Positions 8,204 through 18,137 of a DNA stretch of 64,000 nt are shown in pieces. The stretch is from Halomonas litopenaei (GTDB lineage Bacteria; Pseudomonadota; Gammaproteobacteria; Pseudomonadales; Halomonadaceae). Where the stretch lies: assembly GCF_017303055.1 (NCBI RefSeq), contig NZ_JAEKJT010000003.1, positions 186,001 through 250,000 on the forward strand. The letters run 5' to 3'. The position numbers and the translations under genes were made by a program. Numbering within the stretch: position 1 is the first letter of the stretch; each line of letters starts with the position of its first letter. The notes under the pieces are model-generated. The model saw only the letters and a program-made list of their open reading frames with translations, was not told where the DNA came from and did no database searches.

Positions 8204-9907
8204 ATGACCGATACCTCCCTAGCGTTGATCGCCTTCATACCGCTCGTCCTGGCAGGCATTCTGCTGATTGGACTGCGCATGGCTGCCAAGATCGCCATGC
8301 CTATCGTCTTCGTGGTCACCGCATTGATCGCTCTGCTGGCCTGGGACATGACCTTTACCCGGGTCATGGCTTCCACCCTGCAGGGGTTGATCCTGACCGT
8401 AGCGATCCTGTGGATCATCTTTGGCGCCATCTTGTTGCTCAATACGCTGAAGCACTCGGGTGGCATTGCCGCCATCCGCAACGGTTTTTCCGGCATCAGC
8501 CCTGACCGCAGGGTCCAGGCCATCATCGTGGCCTGGCTGTTTGGCTGCTTTATCGAAGGTGCCTCGGGTTTTGGCACTCCAGCAGCGGTCGCCGCCCCAC
8601 TGATGGTCGCCCTGGGCTTCCCGGCACTTGCCGCGGTCGTCGTCGGCATGATGATCCAGTCCACACCGGTGTCCTTCGGTGCTGTCGGCACCCCGATCGT
8701 GGTGGGCGTGGCCGGAGGCCTGGACAAGGCAGGCATCACTGCCTCGCTGGAGGCTGGCGGTGCCACCTGGCTGGAGTACTTCCGTTTGATCGCCGGTGAA
8801 GTGGCGCTGGTCCATGCCGTGGTGGGCATCCTGATGCCGCTGTTCATGGTCAGCGTGATGGTGCGCTTCTTCGGCGCCAACCGTTCGTGGAAGGAAGGCC
8901 TGGCCATTGCGCCTTTTGCCATCTTCGCCGGCGTTGCCTTCGTCGTGCCCTACGCCCTGGCGGGTGTCTTCCTGGGACCAGAGTTTCCTTCGATGATCGG
9001 CGCCATGGTGGGTCTGGCCATCGTCGTGCCTGCCGCCCGCCGCGGCTTCCTGATGCCCAAGGAGAACTGGGACTTTCCCGACGCGGACAGCTGGCCCAAG
9101 CACTGGATCGGCAAGCTCAGCATCAAGGCTGATGATGTCGTGGGCCGAGCGCCGATGAGCACCTTCATGGGCTGGCTACCTTACGTACTGCTGGCGGTGC
9201 TGCTGGTACTGTCGCGTACGGTAGATCCGTTCAAGCAGGCCCTGACCTCCATCAGCGTCGGCTTCAGCGATATTCTGGGCGAAGCTGGCATCTCCGGCAG
9301 CCTGCAGCCGCTGTACCTGCCGGGGGGCATCCTGTTGATGGTGGTCCTGTTGACCGCCCTGCTGCATCGCATGAACGGCAGCCAGCTCAAGGCGGCCTTC
9401 GGGGAATCCACCCGCACCTTGCTGGGAGCAGGTTTCGTGCTGGTATTCACCATTCCGATGGTGCGTATTCTCATCAACTCAGGCGTCAACGGCGCGGATC
9501 TGGCCTCCATGCCCGTCGCCATGGCCACCGCCGTGGCTGATGGTGTGGGCGGCATCTATCCACTGTTCGCACCGGCCGTCGGTGCCCTTGGCGCCTTTAT
9601 TGCCGGCTCCAACACCGTCTCCAACCTGATGCTGGCCGACTTCCAGTTCAACGTGGCCCAACAGCTCGGTGTCTCCACTGCGCTTATGGTCGCGCTGCAG
9701 GCTGTGGGTGCCGCTGCCGGTAACATGATCGCCATCCACAACGTGGTCGCAGCCTCTGCAACGGTGGGCTTGCTGGGCCGTGAAGGCATCACGATTCGCA
9801 AGACCATTCTGCCGACGATCTACTATGTACTCGCGGCAGGTCTGATCGGGCTCGTGGCCATGCAAGTGGTCGGGATCAGTGATCCATTGATGGGACTTGC
9901 CGGGTAA
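8204..9907 (+). CDS. L-lactate/glycolate permease (LctP family)
   Basis: This 567-residue protein has about 12-14 membrane segments and belongs to the LctP family (LldP and GlcA in E. coli), which import lactate and glycolate with H+. The conserved [20 protein letters not shown] segment lies near residues 113-132, and [13 protein letters not shown] near 470. I chose the ATG at 8204; the frame is open upstream to 8141, but that leader is polar and Thr/Lys-rich. The operator at 8061 and its match in the glc intergenic region suggest glycolate as well as lactate as substrate. A terminator follows at 9938-9965. Confidence 0.92.
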   Translation: MTDTSLALIAFIPLVLAGILLIGLRMAAKIAMPIVFVVTALIALLAWDMTFTRVMASTLQGLILTVAILWIIFGAILLLNTLKHSGGIAAIRNGFSGISPDRRVQAIIVAWLFGCFIEGASGFGTPAAVAAPLMVALGFPALAAVVVGMMIQSTPVSFGAVGTPIVVGVAGGLDKAGITASLEAGGATWLEYFRLIAGEVALVHAVVGILMPLFMVSVMVRFFGANRSWKEGLAIAPFAIFAGVAFVVPYALAGVFLGPEFPSMIGAMVGLAIVVPAARRGFLMPKENWDFPDADSWPKHWIGKLSIKADDVVGRAPMSTFMGWLPYVLLAVLLVLSRTVDPFKQALTSISVGFSDILGEAGISGSLQPLYLPGGILLMVVLLTALLHRMNGSQLKAAFGESTRTLLGAGFVLVFTIPMVRILINSGVNGADLASMPVAMATAVADGVGGIYPLFAPAVGALGAFIAGSNTVSNLMLADFQFNVAQQLGVSTALMVALQAVGAAAGNMIAIHNVVAASATVGLLGREGITIRKTILPTIYYVLAAGLIGLVAMQVVGISDPLMGLAG

Positions 9908-9937
9908 TCCCGTCACGCTCTACACGTCGCGCAACGA

Positions 9938-9965
9938 GGGCGTCACCACCGGTGGCGCCCTTTTT
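9938..9965 (+). terminator. Intrinsic terminator of the lactate/glycolate permease
   Basis: GGGCGTCACC and GGTGGCGCCC (9951-9960) pair across a 3-nt loop with one G-U pair, followed by five T. It lies 30 bp after the stop codon. Confidence 0.9.
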
Positions 9966-10407
9966 GGTTGCCCTGCCAGGCGACTTGCCTCAAGGGTCAA
10001 AACAGGCGTTGCACGGGCGTTCAAGGGCTGCCGCGAACCCTCGAAGGCCTGCAAGGTGGCTCGCCACTGCCTACCTATCGCCCGAGGCGATGCCTCCATA
10101 GCGCCAAGCCGGGCGCCCCTCTCAGCACAATTTGAATACTACTGTGCTGATATGGCGATCAGGCTCAGGGCCACCTAGAGTGACATCAAGGCAGGTAGTT
10201 AGCGCCGTGCCAGTTCTATAGCACCGCACAGATAATAGAGGAAGGCTTTCACCAAGGTCGCCGGGAATGACGGCCCATCCGGGAATGACGACCAATAAAG
10301 AAAGGCGAGACCGCGCCGCAGCCTCGCATCAAGGGACGACTCAGGACACCCTCGCCGATGGGGCGAAACCGTCCAGCGAGTCCACCACGCTGACAAGGAG
10401 ACTTATC
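9966..10407. other. Gap without a recognised gene
   Basis: Between the permease terminator and the small gene at 10408 I see no supported gene, repeat or clear promoter box. Confidence 0.4.
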
Positions 10408-10560
10408 ATGTCCTACTTTCTGTTCGCCCTGATCACCGTGATTGCTGCCATCATTATCACCCAGGCAGCACGCCCTACCGATGCCGCGCTGGTCCGCACC
10501 AAGATCCCCGTACCACCAAGGGCCCGGCGCTCCCATCGGCCCGCCAGGCGACGCTCCTGA
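10408..10560 (+). CDS. Small hypothetical membrane protein (50 aa)
   Basis: This is a 50-residue protein with one N-terminal hydrophobic helix (FLFALITVIAAIIIT, residues 4-18) followed by a Pro/Arg-rich basic tail (VPPRARRSHRPARRRS). A strong AAGGAG sits 7 nt before the ATG, which is the main reason to accept the gene. The topology suggests a single-pass inner-membrane protein with a cytoplasmic basic tail. I do not recognise a family. It stands alone between the permease and a convergent carbonic-anhydrase gene. Confidence 0.55.
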   Translation: MSYFLFALITVIAAIIITQAARPTDAALVRTKIPVPPRARRSHRPARRRS

Positions 10561-10657
10561 GCGAAACAGCGGGAAGCTGGCCAGCACGCGTTCGCCCGTG
10601 CTGAAAGCAGCAGGCACTTGCCCTGGAGGCACACGGCCAGACAGTTTGTCTCCAAGA

Positions 10658-10693
10658 GGCGCCTCCTCGGCCAACCTGGCCTGAGGAGGCGCC
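10658..10693. terminator. Long GC hairpin between convergent genes
   Basis: GGCGCCTCCTC (10658-10668) pairs with GAGGAGGCGCC (10683-10693), extended inward by GGCC/GGCC with a small bulge. It lacks a U-tract but sits exactly between the small membrane gene and the convergent carbonic-anhydrase gene. Confidence 0.55.
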
Positions 10694-10715
10694 GTCCAGG
10701 CGCTGGCTGCAAGCG

Positions 10716-11240
10716 CTAGCCAATCCTGGCTAGCCGCGTGCGATGCAGCCTGGCTTTCTCGACATAGCCCTGGGCATTGTCCTTCAGTGCAGCAATCGCC
10801 TTGTCATTGAGCTCACGGATGACTCTCGCCGGTGCACCTACAACCAGACTGTTGTCGGGAATTTCGGCGCCTTCCTTGACCAGAGCACCCGCACCGATCA
10901 GGCAATTCTTGCCGATCACCGCGCCATTGAGCACCACCGCCTGGATGCCGATCAGCGTCCCCTCTCCCACGGTGCAGCCATGCAACATGGCCTGATGCCC
11001 CACCGTCACGCCTGGTCCCACGACCAGCGGATAGCCGGGATCCGCATGCAGCACGGCACCATCCTGAATATTGCTGCCCTGTTGAATCTCGAGTGATTCG
11101 GTATCGCCCCTCAATACGGCCTGATACCACACGCTGGCGTCTTCGTGCAGCTTGACCTGGCCGATGACCTCGGCACTTTCGGCGACGAACACGCTGCGAT
11201 GGATATGAGGGGAATGGTTACCCAGACGATAGATGGCCAT
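10716..11240 (-). CDS. Gamma-carbonic anhydrase-like protein (YrdA/PaaY type)
   Basis: This 174-residue protein is a left-handed beta-helix built from hexapeptide repeats (for example IGKNCLIGAGALV). The three zinc-binding His of the gamma-carbonic anhydrase family fit HADPGY, and GHQAMLHGC with two His. It probably interconverts CO2 and bicarbonate, or acts as a CoA-thioester hydrolase as in PaaY; many members have no demonstrated activity. The length is normal and there is no signal peptide, so it is cytoplasmic. It is co-oriented with the threonine aldolase 88 bp upstream and may belong to the same transcript. Confidence 0.88.
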   Translation of the reverse strand: MAIYRLGNHSPHIHRSVFVAESAEVIGQVKLHEDASVWYQAVLRGDTESLEIQQGSNIQDGAVLHADPGYPLVVGPGVTVGHQAMLHGCTVGEGTLIGIQAVVLNGAVIGKNCLIGAGALVKEGAEIPDNSLVVGAPARVIRELNDKAIAALKDNAQGYVEKARLHRTRLARIG

Positions 11241-11328
11241 GGCCCGCTCCTGACGTCGTTGTCCTTGTGGATGGGTGGCGATGAGCGTCCACCCTGACTA
11301 TATAGTGGACGCTGTTTCCAAACTCTGC

Positions 11329-12357
11329 CTACTCCGTTGTCGACTCCTGGGCGAGGGAGGCAAAGTAGCCGGAGATTTCTGTCGCCACACGGCGCACGTC
11401 CGACTCAGAGATCCCGAGGTGCGTGACCAGACGCGTGCGGGGCCTGACGGCGACAAGAATGCCTCGCTCGGCCAGATATCCTTCCAGCGCCGCGCAATGG
11501 GGGGCCGGCACATCCATGAACACCATGTTGGTCGCTTGTCCGAAAACGCCGATACCGGGGACCGCCGCCAGCCACTCCGCCAGTTGGCGCGCGTGGCGAT
11601 GGTCGTCAGCCAGCCGCTCCACATGGTGATGCAGGGCATGGCGACAGGCGGCGGCGAGCAGGCCCGACTGGCGCATGCCGCCGCCAAGCGTCTTGCGCCA
11701 ACGCCGAGCCGAGTCAATGAAGCGCTCACCTCCCAGCAGCAGTGACCCTACCGGAGCGCCAAGGCCCTTCGAGAAGCACAGCGATACCGAGTCAAAACCT
11801 GAACACAGCTCCGCCAACGACTTCCCGGTGGCAACGCTGGCATTGAACAGCCGAGCACCATCGAGGTGACATGCGAGACCTCTGTCCGCCGCAAGCCCGG
11901 TGACGGCCGCCACATAGTCCTGGGGCAAGACTCGGCCTTGAAAGGTATTTTCCAGGGCAATCAAGCGCGTGCGCGCGTGGTGGATATCATCGCCCTTGAT
12001 CGCCGCAGCAATGTCATCCAGGGCGATACGCCCATCAGGCTGCTGGGCCAGCGGCTGCGGCTGAATGCCTCCCAGGACGGCGGCACCGCCCCCCTCATCG
12101 CGGTAAATGTGCGACGCCTGCCCGGCAATGACTTCGTCTCCTCGCCCGCAGTGCACCAACATCGCGGTGAGGTTGCTCTGGGTGCCAGAGGGGAAGAACG
12201 CCGCAGCCGCAAAGCCGGCGCGATCGGCCACCTCCGACTCGAAGGCAGTGACGCTAGGGTCATCCCCCCACACATCATCACCCACCGGCGCAATCGCCAT
12301 GGCATCGCGCATGGCATCGGTGGGCTGCGTCACAGTATCACTACGTAGATCGATCAT
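11329..12357 (-). CDS. ltaE: Low-specificity L-threonine aldolase
   Basis: This 342-residue PLP enzyme cleaves L-threonine and L-allo-threonine (and often phenylserine or 3-hydroxyaspartate) to glycine and an aldehyde. It starts with the family motif IDLRSDTVTQPT. The PLP lysine is in CFSKGLGAPVGS. GGGGA lies about 7 nt before the ATG. It is downstream of the hydroxyacid dehydrogenase (87-bp gap) and the aminotransferase on the same strand. It could therefore feed glycine or glyoxylate chemistry in that locus, although housekeeping threonine turnover is equally possible. Confidence 0.9.
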   Translation of the reverse strand: MIDLRSDTVTQPTDAMRDAMAIAPVGDDVWGDDPSVTAFESEVADRAGFAAAAFFPSGTQSNLTAMLVHCGRGDEVIAGQASHIYRDEGGGAAVLGGIQPQPLAQQPDGRIALDDIAAAIKGDDIHHARTRLIALENTFQGRVLPQDYVAAVTGLAADRGLACHLDGARLFNASVATGKSLAELCSGFDSVSLCFSKGLGAPVGSLLLGGERFIDSARRWRKTLGGGMRQSGLLAAACRHALHHHVERLADDHRHARQLAEWLAAVPGIGVFGQATNMVFMDVPAPHCAALEGYLAERGILVAVRPRTRLVTHLGISESDVRRVATEISGYFASLAQESTTE

Positions 12358-12444
12358 GGCGTTATCCCCGCATTGGCTGCTCGTATGCTCGAGTATGCCA
12401 GCCCGGCTGCACTGTGAGCACTGTCATCACCGCCACGCGCTGCT

Positions 12445-15400
12445 TCATCTCAGTGCCTCGGCCAGGACGACGGCCACGTGGCGAGCCTCCCGTGCGGCGC
12501 CATCGCGAATCTGGTGGCGACAGCTGGTACCGTCAGCCACGATCAACGCCTCCTCGTCCTCTCGCACGGCGGGCAGCAGCGATAGCTCCGCCATCTGCAT
12601 GGAGGCGTCGAAATGCTCGCGTTCGTAGCCAAAGCTACCGGCCATGCCACAGCACGATGACTGGATGGTGTTGACCTCAAGGCCGGGAATCCATGACAGC
12701 ACCGTCTGCACCGGCGTCAGCGCGCCAAAGGCCTTCTGATGACAGTGCCCATGCAGCAGCGCACGCGGCGTGGCCAACGGCCCCAGTGCCAGATTCAGGC
12801 GCCCGGCATCCTGCTCCCGCACCAGAAACTCCTCGAATAGATAGCTGGAGGCTGCCAGACACTTGGCCGCCTCACCAAAGCCAAATCCCAGGAACTCGTC
12901 CCGCAGCGTGAGCAGACACGATGGTTCGAGCCCGACGATGGCGACGCCTCGTTCGACGTAAGGCGCCAGCGCCTCCAAGGTTCGCCTGGCTTCCTGCTTG
13001 GCGCGATCTACCTGGCCGCTGGCGAGATAGGTTCGACCACAGCACAGCGGTCGGCGATCAGGCCCCCTGGCCAGCGTCACCTGGTAGCCCGCTGCTTGCA
13101 GCACCCGATGAGCCGCCACCGCATTGTCGGCTTCCATGTAGTTGTTGAAGGTATCCACAAACAGCACCACTTCGCCGCTCGTGGCACCCTCACCCGCCGC
13201 CATGTCCGCCGTGTGTCCGACCATGTCGTCCAGGTAGTCCGACGTCACTCTGGGCAGGGCACGCTCCTGCGCCAGGCCAAGAGCACGCTTGAGCGGGTTG
13301 GCAACCCACGACACCTGCTCGATGGCGGCCACCAGTGGAGCCAGGCGCTTCAGCATGGGCGCTCGTCTGGGCAGGTCACCGATCAACCGCTCGCGTAGGC
13401 CGATCCCGTGCTGCGCCACCCGGGCGGCACGTGCCTCTATCTTGATCCTGGCCATGTCGACACCGGTAGGACAGTCGCGCTTGCAGCCCTTGCACGAGAC
13501 ACACAGGTCGAGCGCTTCCTTGACCTCATCGCTGGCCAGGCCGTCGCGACCGAGCTGGCCGGACAGCACCAGGCGCAGGGTATTGGCACGCCCGCGGGTC
13601 AGGTGTTTTTCATCTCGAGTGATGCGATAGCTGGGACACATGGTGCCAGCGTCAAACTTGCGGCAATGGCCGTTGTTGTTGCACATCTCTACCGCACTGG
13701 CGAGCCCTCCCGTGCGGTCGCTTCCAGTGCCGGGTGCCGTCTGCTCGCCGTTCATGGGGTCCCGTTCAACGTTCCACGGAGACCAGTCGAGTACCGGCGT
13801 CACCTCGATGCGCTGGTAGTCCGGGGGAAACCGGAACAGACGAGAGTCGTCCATCTTCGGGGTATCGACGATCTTGCCGGGGTTAAGCAGGTTCGACGGA
13901 TCGAACAGTCCCTTGACCTCACGAAAGGCGTCGTTGAGTGTCTCGCCAAACTGCCAGGCCACCCATTCGCCGCGACAGATGCCGTCGCCGTGTTCCCCGG
14001 AGTAGGCGCCCTTGTAGGCCTTGACCAGGGCCGATGCCTCCTCGGCGATGGCCCGCATCTTCTCAGCTCCGTCACGACGCATGTCGAGAATGGGACGGAC
14101 ATGCAGCGCACCGACACTGGCGTGGGCATACCAGGTGCCCTCGGTGCCATGGCGATGGAAGACCTCGGTGAGCTTGTCGGTGTACTCCGCTAGATGCTCA
14201 AGTGGCACCGCACAATCTTCGATAAAGGACACCGGCTTGCCGTCGCCCTTCATGCTCATCATGATGTTCAGCCCAGCCTTGCGCACGTCCCACAGTGCCT
14301 TCTGGGCGCTGGGCTCCGGCATGTCGACCACACAGTCCGGCAGACCCAGGTCGGCCATCAGCTCATTTAGCCGGGCCAGGTTCTTCAGCAGCTGCTCCCG
14401 GTCCTCACCGGCGAACTCCACCAGCAACACGGCTTCTGGCTTGCCGATCAGGGCTTTTTCAATGACAGGGCGAAATGCCGGGTTTTCCAGCGACAGCGAG
14501 ATCATGGTGTGGTCCACCAGCTCCACCGCCGTCGGTGACAGGGTCACGATGTGCTGGGTCAGGTCCATGGCCTGATAGAAGGTGGGGAAGTTCACCACGC
14601 CCAGCACCTTGTGCTGGGGCAATGGTGACAGCTTCAGGGTCAGCCGTCGCGTCACCCCCAGGGTGCCCTCGGAGCCCACCAGCAGGTGCGCCAGATTGGC
14701 GTGTCCATCGGCCTCGTACGGCAGCGGGTTCTGGCAGTCGAACAGGTCCAGGTTGTAGCCCGCCACCCGCCTGAGCACCTTGGGGAAATGCTCGCGAATA
14801 CGCTCACGCTCACGCCGCGCAATCATCTCGACGCGCTCTGCCAGCATCGCCGCCCGAGAGCCGGCGACAAGCTCGTCAACTCGCCCGAAGTGCGCTTCTT
14901 CGCCATCGGCCAGCAGCACATCCATCGCCTGGACGTTGTGCACCATGTTGCCGTAATGAATCGAGCGCGAGCCGCAGGAGTTGTTGCCCGCCATGCCGCC
15001 CAGGGTGCACTGGGCGCTGGTGGAGACATCCACCGGAAACCACAGGCCATGGGGCTTGAGCCAGGCGTTGAGATGATCAAGCACCATTCCCGGCTCCACC
15101 ACGACGGTGCGGGCCTCCTTGTCGAAGGACACCACACCGTTGAGGTGACGGCTGACGTCGACCACCAGGGCCTCGCCCACGGTCTGGCCACACTGACTGG
15201 TCCCCCCGCCCCGGGCTAGCACCGGAATCCCCTCATCCCGCGCAATGTCGAGGGTCAGCGCGAGATCATCCTGATGGCGCGGGATCACCACCCCCACCGG
15301 GGTGATCTGATAGATCGAGGCGTCGGTGGAATAACGACCGCGACTGGCGGCGTCGAACAGCACCTCCCCCTTCAACTCACGCGCAAGGCGCTTGGCAAAG

Positions 15401-15459
15401 CTCGGCAGAGGCTGGATGCGAGCGTTTCGGGGCGTGACAGTAGACGTCAACGAATTCAT
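12445..15459 (-). CDS. FAD/Fe-S D-2-hydroxyacid dehydrogenase (YdiJ-like, two-domain)
   Basis: This is a 1004-residue fusion. Residues about 45-290 form the FAD-binding PCMH domain (RGGGTSQCGQTVGEALVVD, GGMAGNNSCGSR) and about 290-550 the FAD-linked oxidase C-terminal domain (GEHGDGICRGEWV). A 4Fe-4S ferredoxin-like segment (CVSCKGCKRDCPTG) and a CCG domain (CCGMAGSFGYE) follow. This is the architecture of E. coli YdiJ, a D-2-hydroxyglutarate dehydrogenase, and related D-lactate dehydrogenases. It oxidises a D-2-hydroxy acid at the membrane face and passes electrons to the quinone pool or another carrier. The ribosome site GAGGAGAGGG is strong. It is 64 bp downstream of the aminotransferase and probably co-transcribed with it. 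The exact substrate is open. Confidence 0.88.
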   Translation of the reverse strand: MNSLTSTVTPRNARIQPLPSFAKRLARELKGEVLFDAASRGRYSTDASIYQITPVGVVIPRHQDDLALTLDIARDEGIPVLARGGGTSQCGQTVGEALVVDVSRHLNGVVSFDKEARTVVVEPGMVLDHLNAWLKPHGLWFPVDVSTSAQCTLGGMAGNNSCGSRSIHYGNMVHNVQAMDVLLADGEEAHFGRVDELVAGSRAAMLAERVEMIARRERERIREHFPKVLRRVAGYNLDLFDCQNPLPYEADGHANLAHLLVGSEGTLGVTRRLTLKLSPLPQHKVLGVVNFPTFYQAMDLTQHIVTLSPTAVELVDHTMISLSLENPAFRPVIEKALIGKPEAVLLVEFAGEDREQLLKNLARLNELMADLGLPDCVVDMPEPSAQKALWDVRKAGLNIMMSMKGDGKPVSFIEDCAVPLEHLAEYTDKLTEVFHRHGTEGTWYAHASVGALHVRPILDMRRDGAEKMRAIAEEASALVKAYKGAYSGEHGDGICRGEWVAWQFGETLNDAFREVKGLFDPSNLLNPGKIVDTPKMDDSRLFRFPPDYQRIEVTPVLDWSPWNVERDPMNGEQTAPGTGSDRTGGLASAVEMCNNNGHCRKFDAGTMCPSYRITRDEKHLTRGRANTLRLVLSGQLGRDGLASDEVKEALDLCVSCKGCKRDCPTGVDMARIKIEARAARVAQHGIGLRERLIGDLPRRAPMLKRLAPLVAAIEQVSWVANPLKRALGLAQERALPRVTSDYLDDMVGHTADMAAGEGATSGEVVLFVDTFNNYMEADNAVAAHRVLQAAGYQVTLARGPDRRPLCCGRTYLASGQVDRAKQEARRTLEALAPYVERGVAIVGLEPSCLLTLRDEFLGFGFGEAAKCLAASSYLFEEFLVREQDAGRLNLALGPLATPRALLHGHCHQKAFGALTPVQTVLSWIPGLEVNTIQSSCCGMAGSFGYEREHFDASMQMAELSLLPAVREDEEALIVADGTSCRHQIRDGAAREARHVAVVLAEALR

Positions 15460-15523
15460 TACCCTCTCCTCAGCAACCTGGCTGGACCGCCGGCGTCAAC
15501 GCCGCCGGCGGGCGGATGGTGGC

Positions 15524-16747
15524 TCAATCGCGAGCCAGGCGGGCCACGTGTGGCGCCGGGTTCTCGGAGAAGTACGCCATGGCGGCCTCGACGCCGCTGC
15601 CGGCGAGGCTCACCCCGGAGAGCTTCAGCCCCATCTCGCAGCCGGCCAGGGTCGCCATCAGCGTCAGGTCATTGCAGTCACCCAGATGGCCGATTCGGAA
15701 CATGCGTCCCTTGGCCTTGCCAAGCCCGGTGCCGAGCGACAGATCGAAGCGCTCGTAGATCAGCTTGCGCACGGCATCGGCGTCGACGCCCTCCGGCATC
15801 ACCACGCCGGTCAGCACCGGCGAGTAGACCTTGGGGTCCTGGCACTGAATCTCGAGTCCCCAGGCGTTCACCGCCGCACGCACCCCCGCCGCCCAGCGTT
15901 GATGGCGGGCCAGAACGTTATCCAGCCCCTCGTCCAGCAGCATGTCGATGGCCTCGTTGAGGCCGTAGAGCAGATTGGTATTGGGGGTATAGGGCCAGTA
16001 GCCGCCCTGGTTGGCTTCAAGGATCTCGTCCCAGGCCCAGAAGCTCTTGGGCAGCCGCGATTCGCGACTGGCGGCCAGGGCCTTGTCGGAGATGGCGTTG
16101 AAGCTGATGCCCGGCGGCAGCATCAGTCCCTTCTGGGAGCCGGAGATCGTGACGTCGACCCCCCACTCATCGTGGCGATAGTCGGCGCTGGCAAGCCCCG
16201 AGATGGTATCGACCAGCAATAGCGCCGGGTGGCCGGCGGCATCGATCGCCCGGCGCACCGCGGCGATATCACTGGTCACACCGGTAGAGGTCTCGTTGTG
16301 TACCACACAGACCGCCTTGAGCCGGTGCTCGGTGTCATCTTTGAGGCGTGCCTCGATCATGTTGGCATCGACACCATGGCGCCAGCCTTCAGCGCCAGGC
16401 ATCCCGATAAACTCAGGCTCCAGCCCCAGGCGACGCGCCAGGCGCTGCCACAGCGAGGCAAAGTGCCCGGTCTCGAACATCAGCACCGGGTCTCCTGGAG
16501 ACAGCGTGTTGGCCAGAGCCGCCTCCCAGGCCCCGGTGCCTGACGCCGGGTAGATCACTACCGGGCCATCGGTCTTGAAGATCTTGCCGACCTTGCCCAG
16601 CAATTCGCGCCCCAGCGCACCAAATTCGGGACCACGATGGTCGATGGTCGGCAGGCTCATGGCACGCAGGATGCGATCCGGTACCGGCGAAGGACCGGGA
16701 ATCTGGAGGAAGTGACGTCCGCTGGGATGATAGTCGAGATTCAGCAT
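15524..16747 (-). CDS. Class V aminotransferase, serine/aspartate-glyoxylate type
   Basis: This 407-residue PLP aminotransferase has the start typical of serine-glyoxylate and aspartate-glyoxylate aminotransferases (LQIPGPSPVPDRILRAM, then PTIDHRGPEF). HNETSTGVTSDI and the PLP lysine in SGSQKGLMLPPG follow. It should move an amino group from serine, alanine or aspartate to glyoxylate. The start at 16747 is set by AGGAGG 6 nt upstream; the open extension to 16852 crosses the probable promoter. It heads an apparent operon with the hydroxyacid dehydrogenase and perhaps threonine aldolase. The family also contains BhcA of the beta-hydroxyaspartate cycle, but no bhcB, bhcC or bhcD is present here. 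Confidence 0.88.
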   Translation of the reverse strand: MLNLDYHPSGRHFLQIPGPSPVPDRILRAMSLPTIDHRGPEFGALGRELLGKVGKIFKTDGPVVIYPASGTGAWEAALANTLSPGDPVLMFETGHFASLWQRLARRLGLEPEFIGMPGAEGWRHGVDANMIEARLKDDTEHRLKAVCVVHNETSTGVTSDIAAVRRAIDAAGHPALLLVDTISGLASADYRHDEWGVDVTISGSQKGLMLPPGISFNAISDKALAASRESRLPKSFWAWDEILEANQGGYWPYTPNTNLLYGLNEAIDMLLDEGLDNVLARHQRWAAGVRAAVNAWGLEIQCQDPKVYSPVLTGVVMPEGVDADAVRKLIYERFDLSLGTGLGKAKGRMFRIGHLGDCNDLTLMATLAGCEMGLKLSGVSLAGSGVEAAMAYFSENPAPHVARLARD

Positions 16748-16838
16748 GTAAGGCCTCCTGGCCAGGCGTCGCACTGGGCGACACCTGGATAGCTGTGAGG
16801 GCACCAAGAGCAAGCGCGCCCCTCTTGGAATAACTTGT

Positions 16839-16851
16839 AATAATGAATGCA
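16839..16851. promoter_or_regulatory. Candidate operator motif AATAATGAATGCA
   Basis: This AT-rich site lies 90 bp upstream of the aminotransferase in otherwise GC-rich DNA. It differs by one base from AATAATGAATTCA at 22934-22946, next to the GntR gene. A shared regulator is inferred. Confidence 0.4.
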
Positions 16852-16925
16852 ATTTTTATGGCGACACCGCCCCACCGATTCGGCGACATGCCAGACACTA
16901 GCGGCCGATCGCGGAGGTGTCGGTG

Positions 16926-18113
16926 TCAGCGCACGGCGCCTTGCTGGCGCAGCGCGTCGATCTCGTCTGCTGCCAGCCCGATCTCCCCCAGCACCTCATC
17001 GGTGTGCTGGGCAAACAGCGGCGCCGGCTGGCGAATCGCCAACGGGGTCGCCGAGAACTTGCTGGGAAAGCCCAGGGTCTTCATTCGCCCCATGGTGGGA
17101 TGATCGACTTCCAGCACCATCTCGCGGGCCAGGTAGTGTTCGTCGTGCATGGCCTGGTCGAAGTCGTTGATCGGCCCGGCCGGCACCCCGGCGGCGTCAC
17201 AGCGTTCGAGCCAGTAGGCGCGATCCTGTTGCCCGAGAATGTCCTCGAGGATGGCTTCCAGTGTCTCGACGTTGGCGCCGCGATCGAGGTTGGTCGCGAA
17301 GCGCTCGTCGACCATCAGCTCGGGGCGCTCGATGACGTCTTCGCAGAAACGCTCCCAAGTCCGCTGGTTGGCGCAGCCGAGCATCATGTAACCATCGCGA
17401 ACGCGCATAGCTTGATAAGGCGCCGACACCCGGTGTCGCCAGCCGGTTGCCTGCGGCACTCGGCCCTCGGAGAAGTAGGCGCCCGCCTCCCAGGTGAACC
17501 AGGGCAGGCCACACTCGGCAATGGCGATATCCAGGTGCTGGCCTTCACCACTGCGCTGACGGTGGATGTAGGCCGCCAGGATCGAGTAGATGGCGGTCAA
17601 CCCGGCGCCGATATCGTAGACGGCGACCCCGGTCTTGAGCGGACGTCGACCTGGTTCCCCGGTCATCGACATCAGCCCGCTCATGCCCTGGGCCACCAGG
17701 TCGAAGCCGCCCTTGTGACGCGACGGGCCGGTCTGGCCATAGCCCGAGATCGAGCAATAGATCAGTCCCGGGTTGATCGCCTTGAGGCTGTCGTAGTCGA
17801 TCTTCAGGGACTGGGTGACGCCGGGTCGGTAGTTCTCGACCACCACGTCGGCTTCCTTGGCGAGGCGATAGAACACCTCGCGGCCCTTTTCTTCTTTCAG
17901 GTTGAGCGAAATGCTCTTCTTGTTACGGTTGATCTGGGCGAAACAGGTCGATTCGTCCTCGACGTAGGGGCCCATCTGGCGGCTGTCGTCGCCGCCGTTG
18001 GCCTTCTCGACCTTGATCACCTCGGCGCCCATGTCACCCAGCACCATGGTGCAGTAGGGGCCGGCCATGATCTGCGAGACGTCGAGTACCTTGATCCCAT
18101 CGAGTGGCAGCAT
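16926..18113 (-). CDS. Family III CoA-transferase (CaiB/BaiF type)
   Basis: This 395-residue cytoplasmic enzyme has the family III fold signature: PLDGIKVLDVSQIMAGPY at the N-terminus, GAEVIKVE, then DVVVENYRPG. The region AVYDIGAGLTAIYSILAA contains the Asp expected to form the acyl-aspartyl intermediate. Such enzymes move CoA from a donor (often succinyl-CoA) to an organic acid such as oxalate, carnitine, crotonobetaine, malate, citramalate or mesaconate. It is 24 bp downstream of the crotonase, and the TRAP genes lie upstream on the same strand. It most likely activates the imported acid to a CoA ester. The acid cannot be identified from sequence alone. Confidence 0.9.
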   Translation of the reverse strand: MLPLDGIKVLDVSQIMAGPYCTMVLGDMGAEVIKVEKANGGDDSRQMGPYVEDESTCFAQINRNKKSISLNLKEEKGREVFYRLAKEADVVVENYRPGVTQSLKIDYDSLKAINPGLIYCSISGYGQTGPSRHKGGFDLVAQGMSGLMSMTGEPGRRPLKTGVAVYDIGAGLTAIYSILAAYIHRQRSGEGQHLDIAIAECGLPWFTWEAGAYFSEGRVPQATGWRHRVSAPYQAMRVRDGYMMLGCANQRTWERFCEDVIERPELMVDERFATNLDRGANVETLEAILEDILGQQDRAYWLERCDAAGVPAGPINDFDQAMHDEHYLAREMVLEVDHPTMGRMKTLGFPSKFSATPLAIRQPAPLFAQHTDEVLGEIGLAADEIDALRQQGAVR

Positions 18114-18137
18114 TGTGAGTCTCCTTGCCTCAGGGCC

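Noticed and set aside
11329..16747. Aminotransferase plus aldolase as a beta-hydroxyaspartate cycle
   Set aside because: The aldolase is of the LtaE type and no hydroxyaspartate dehydratase or iminosuccinate reductase is present.
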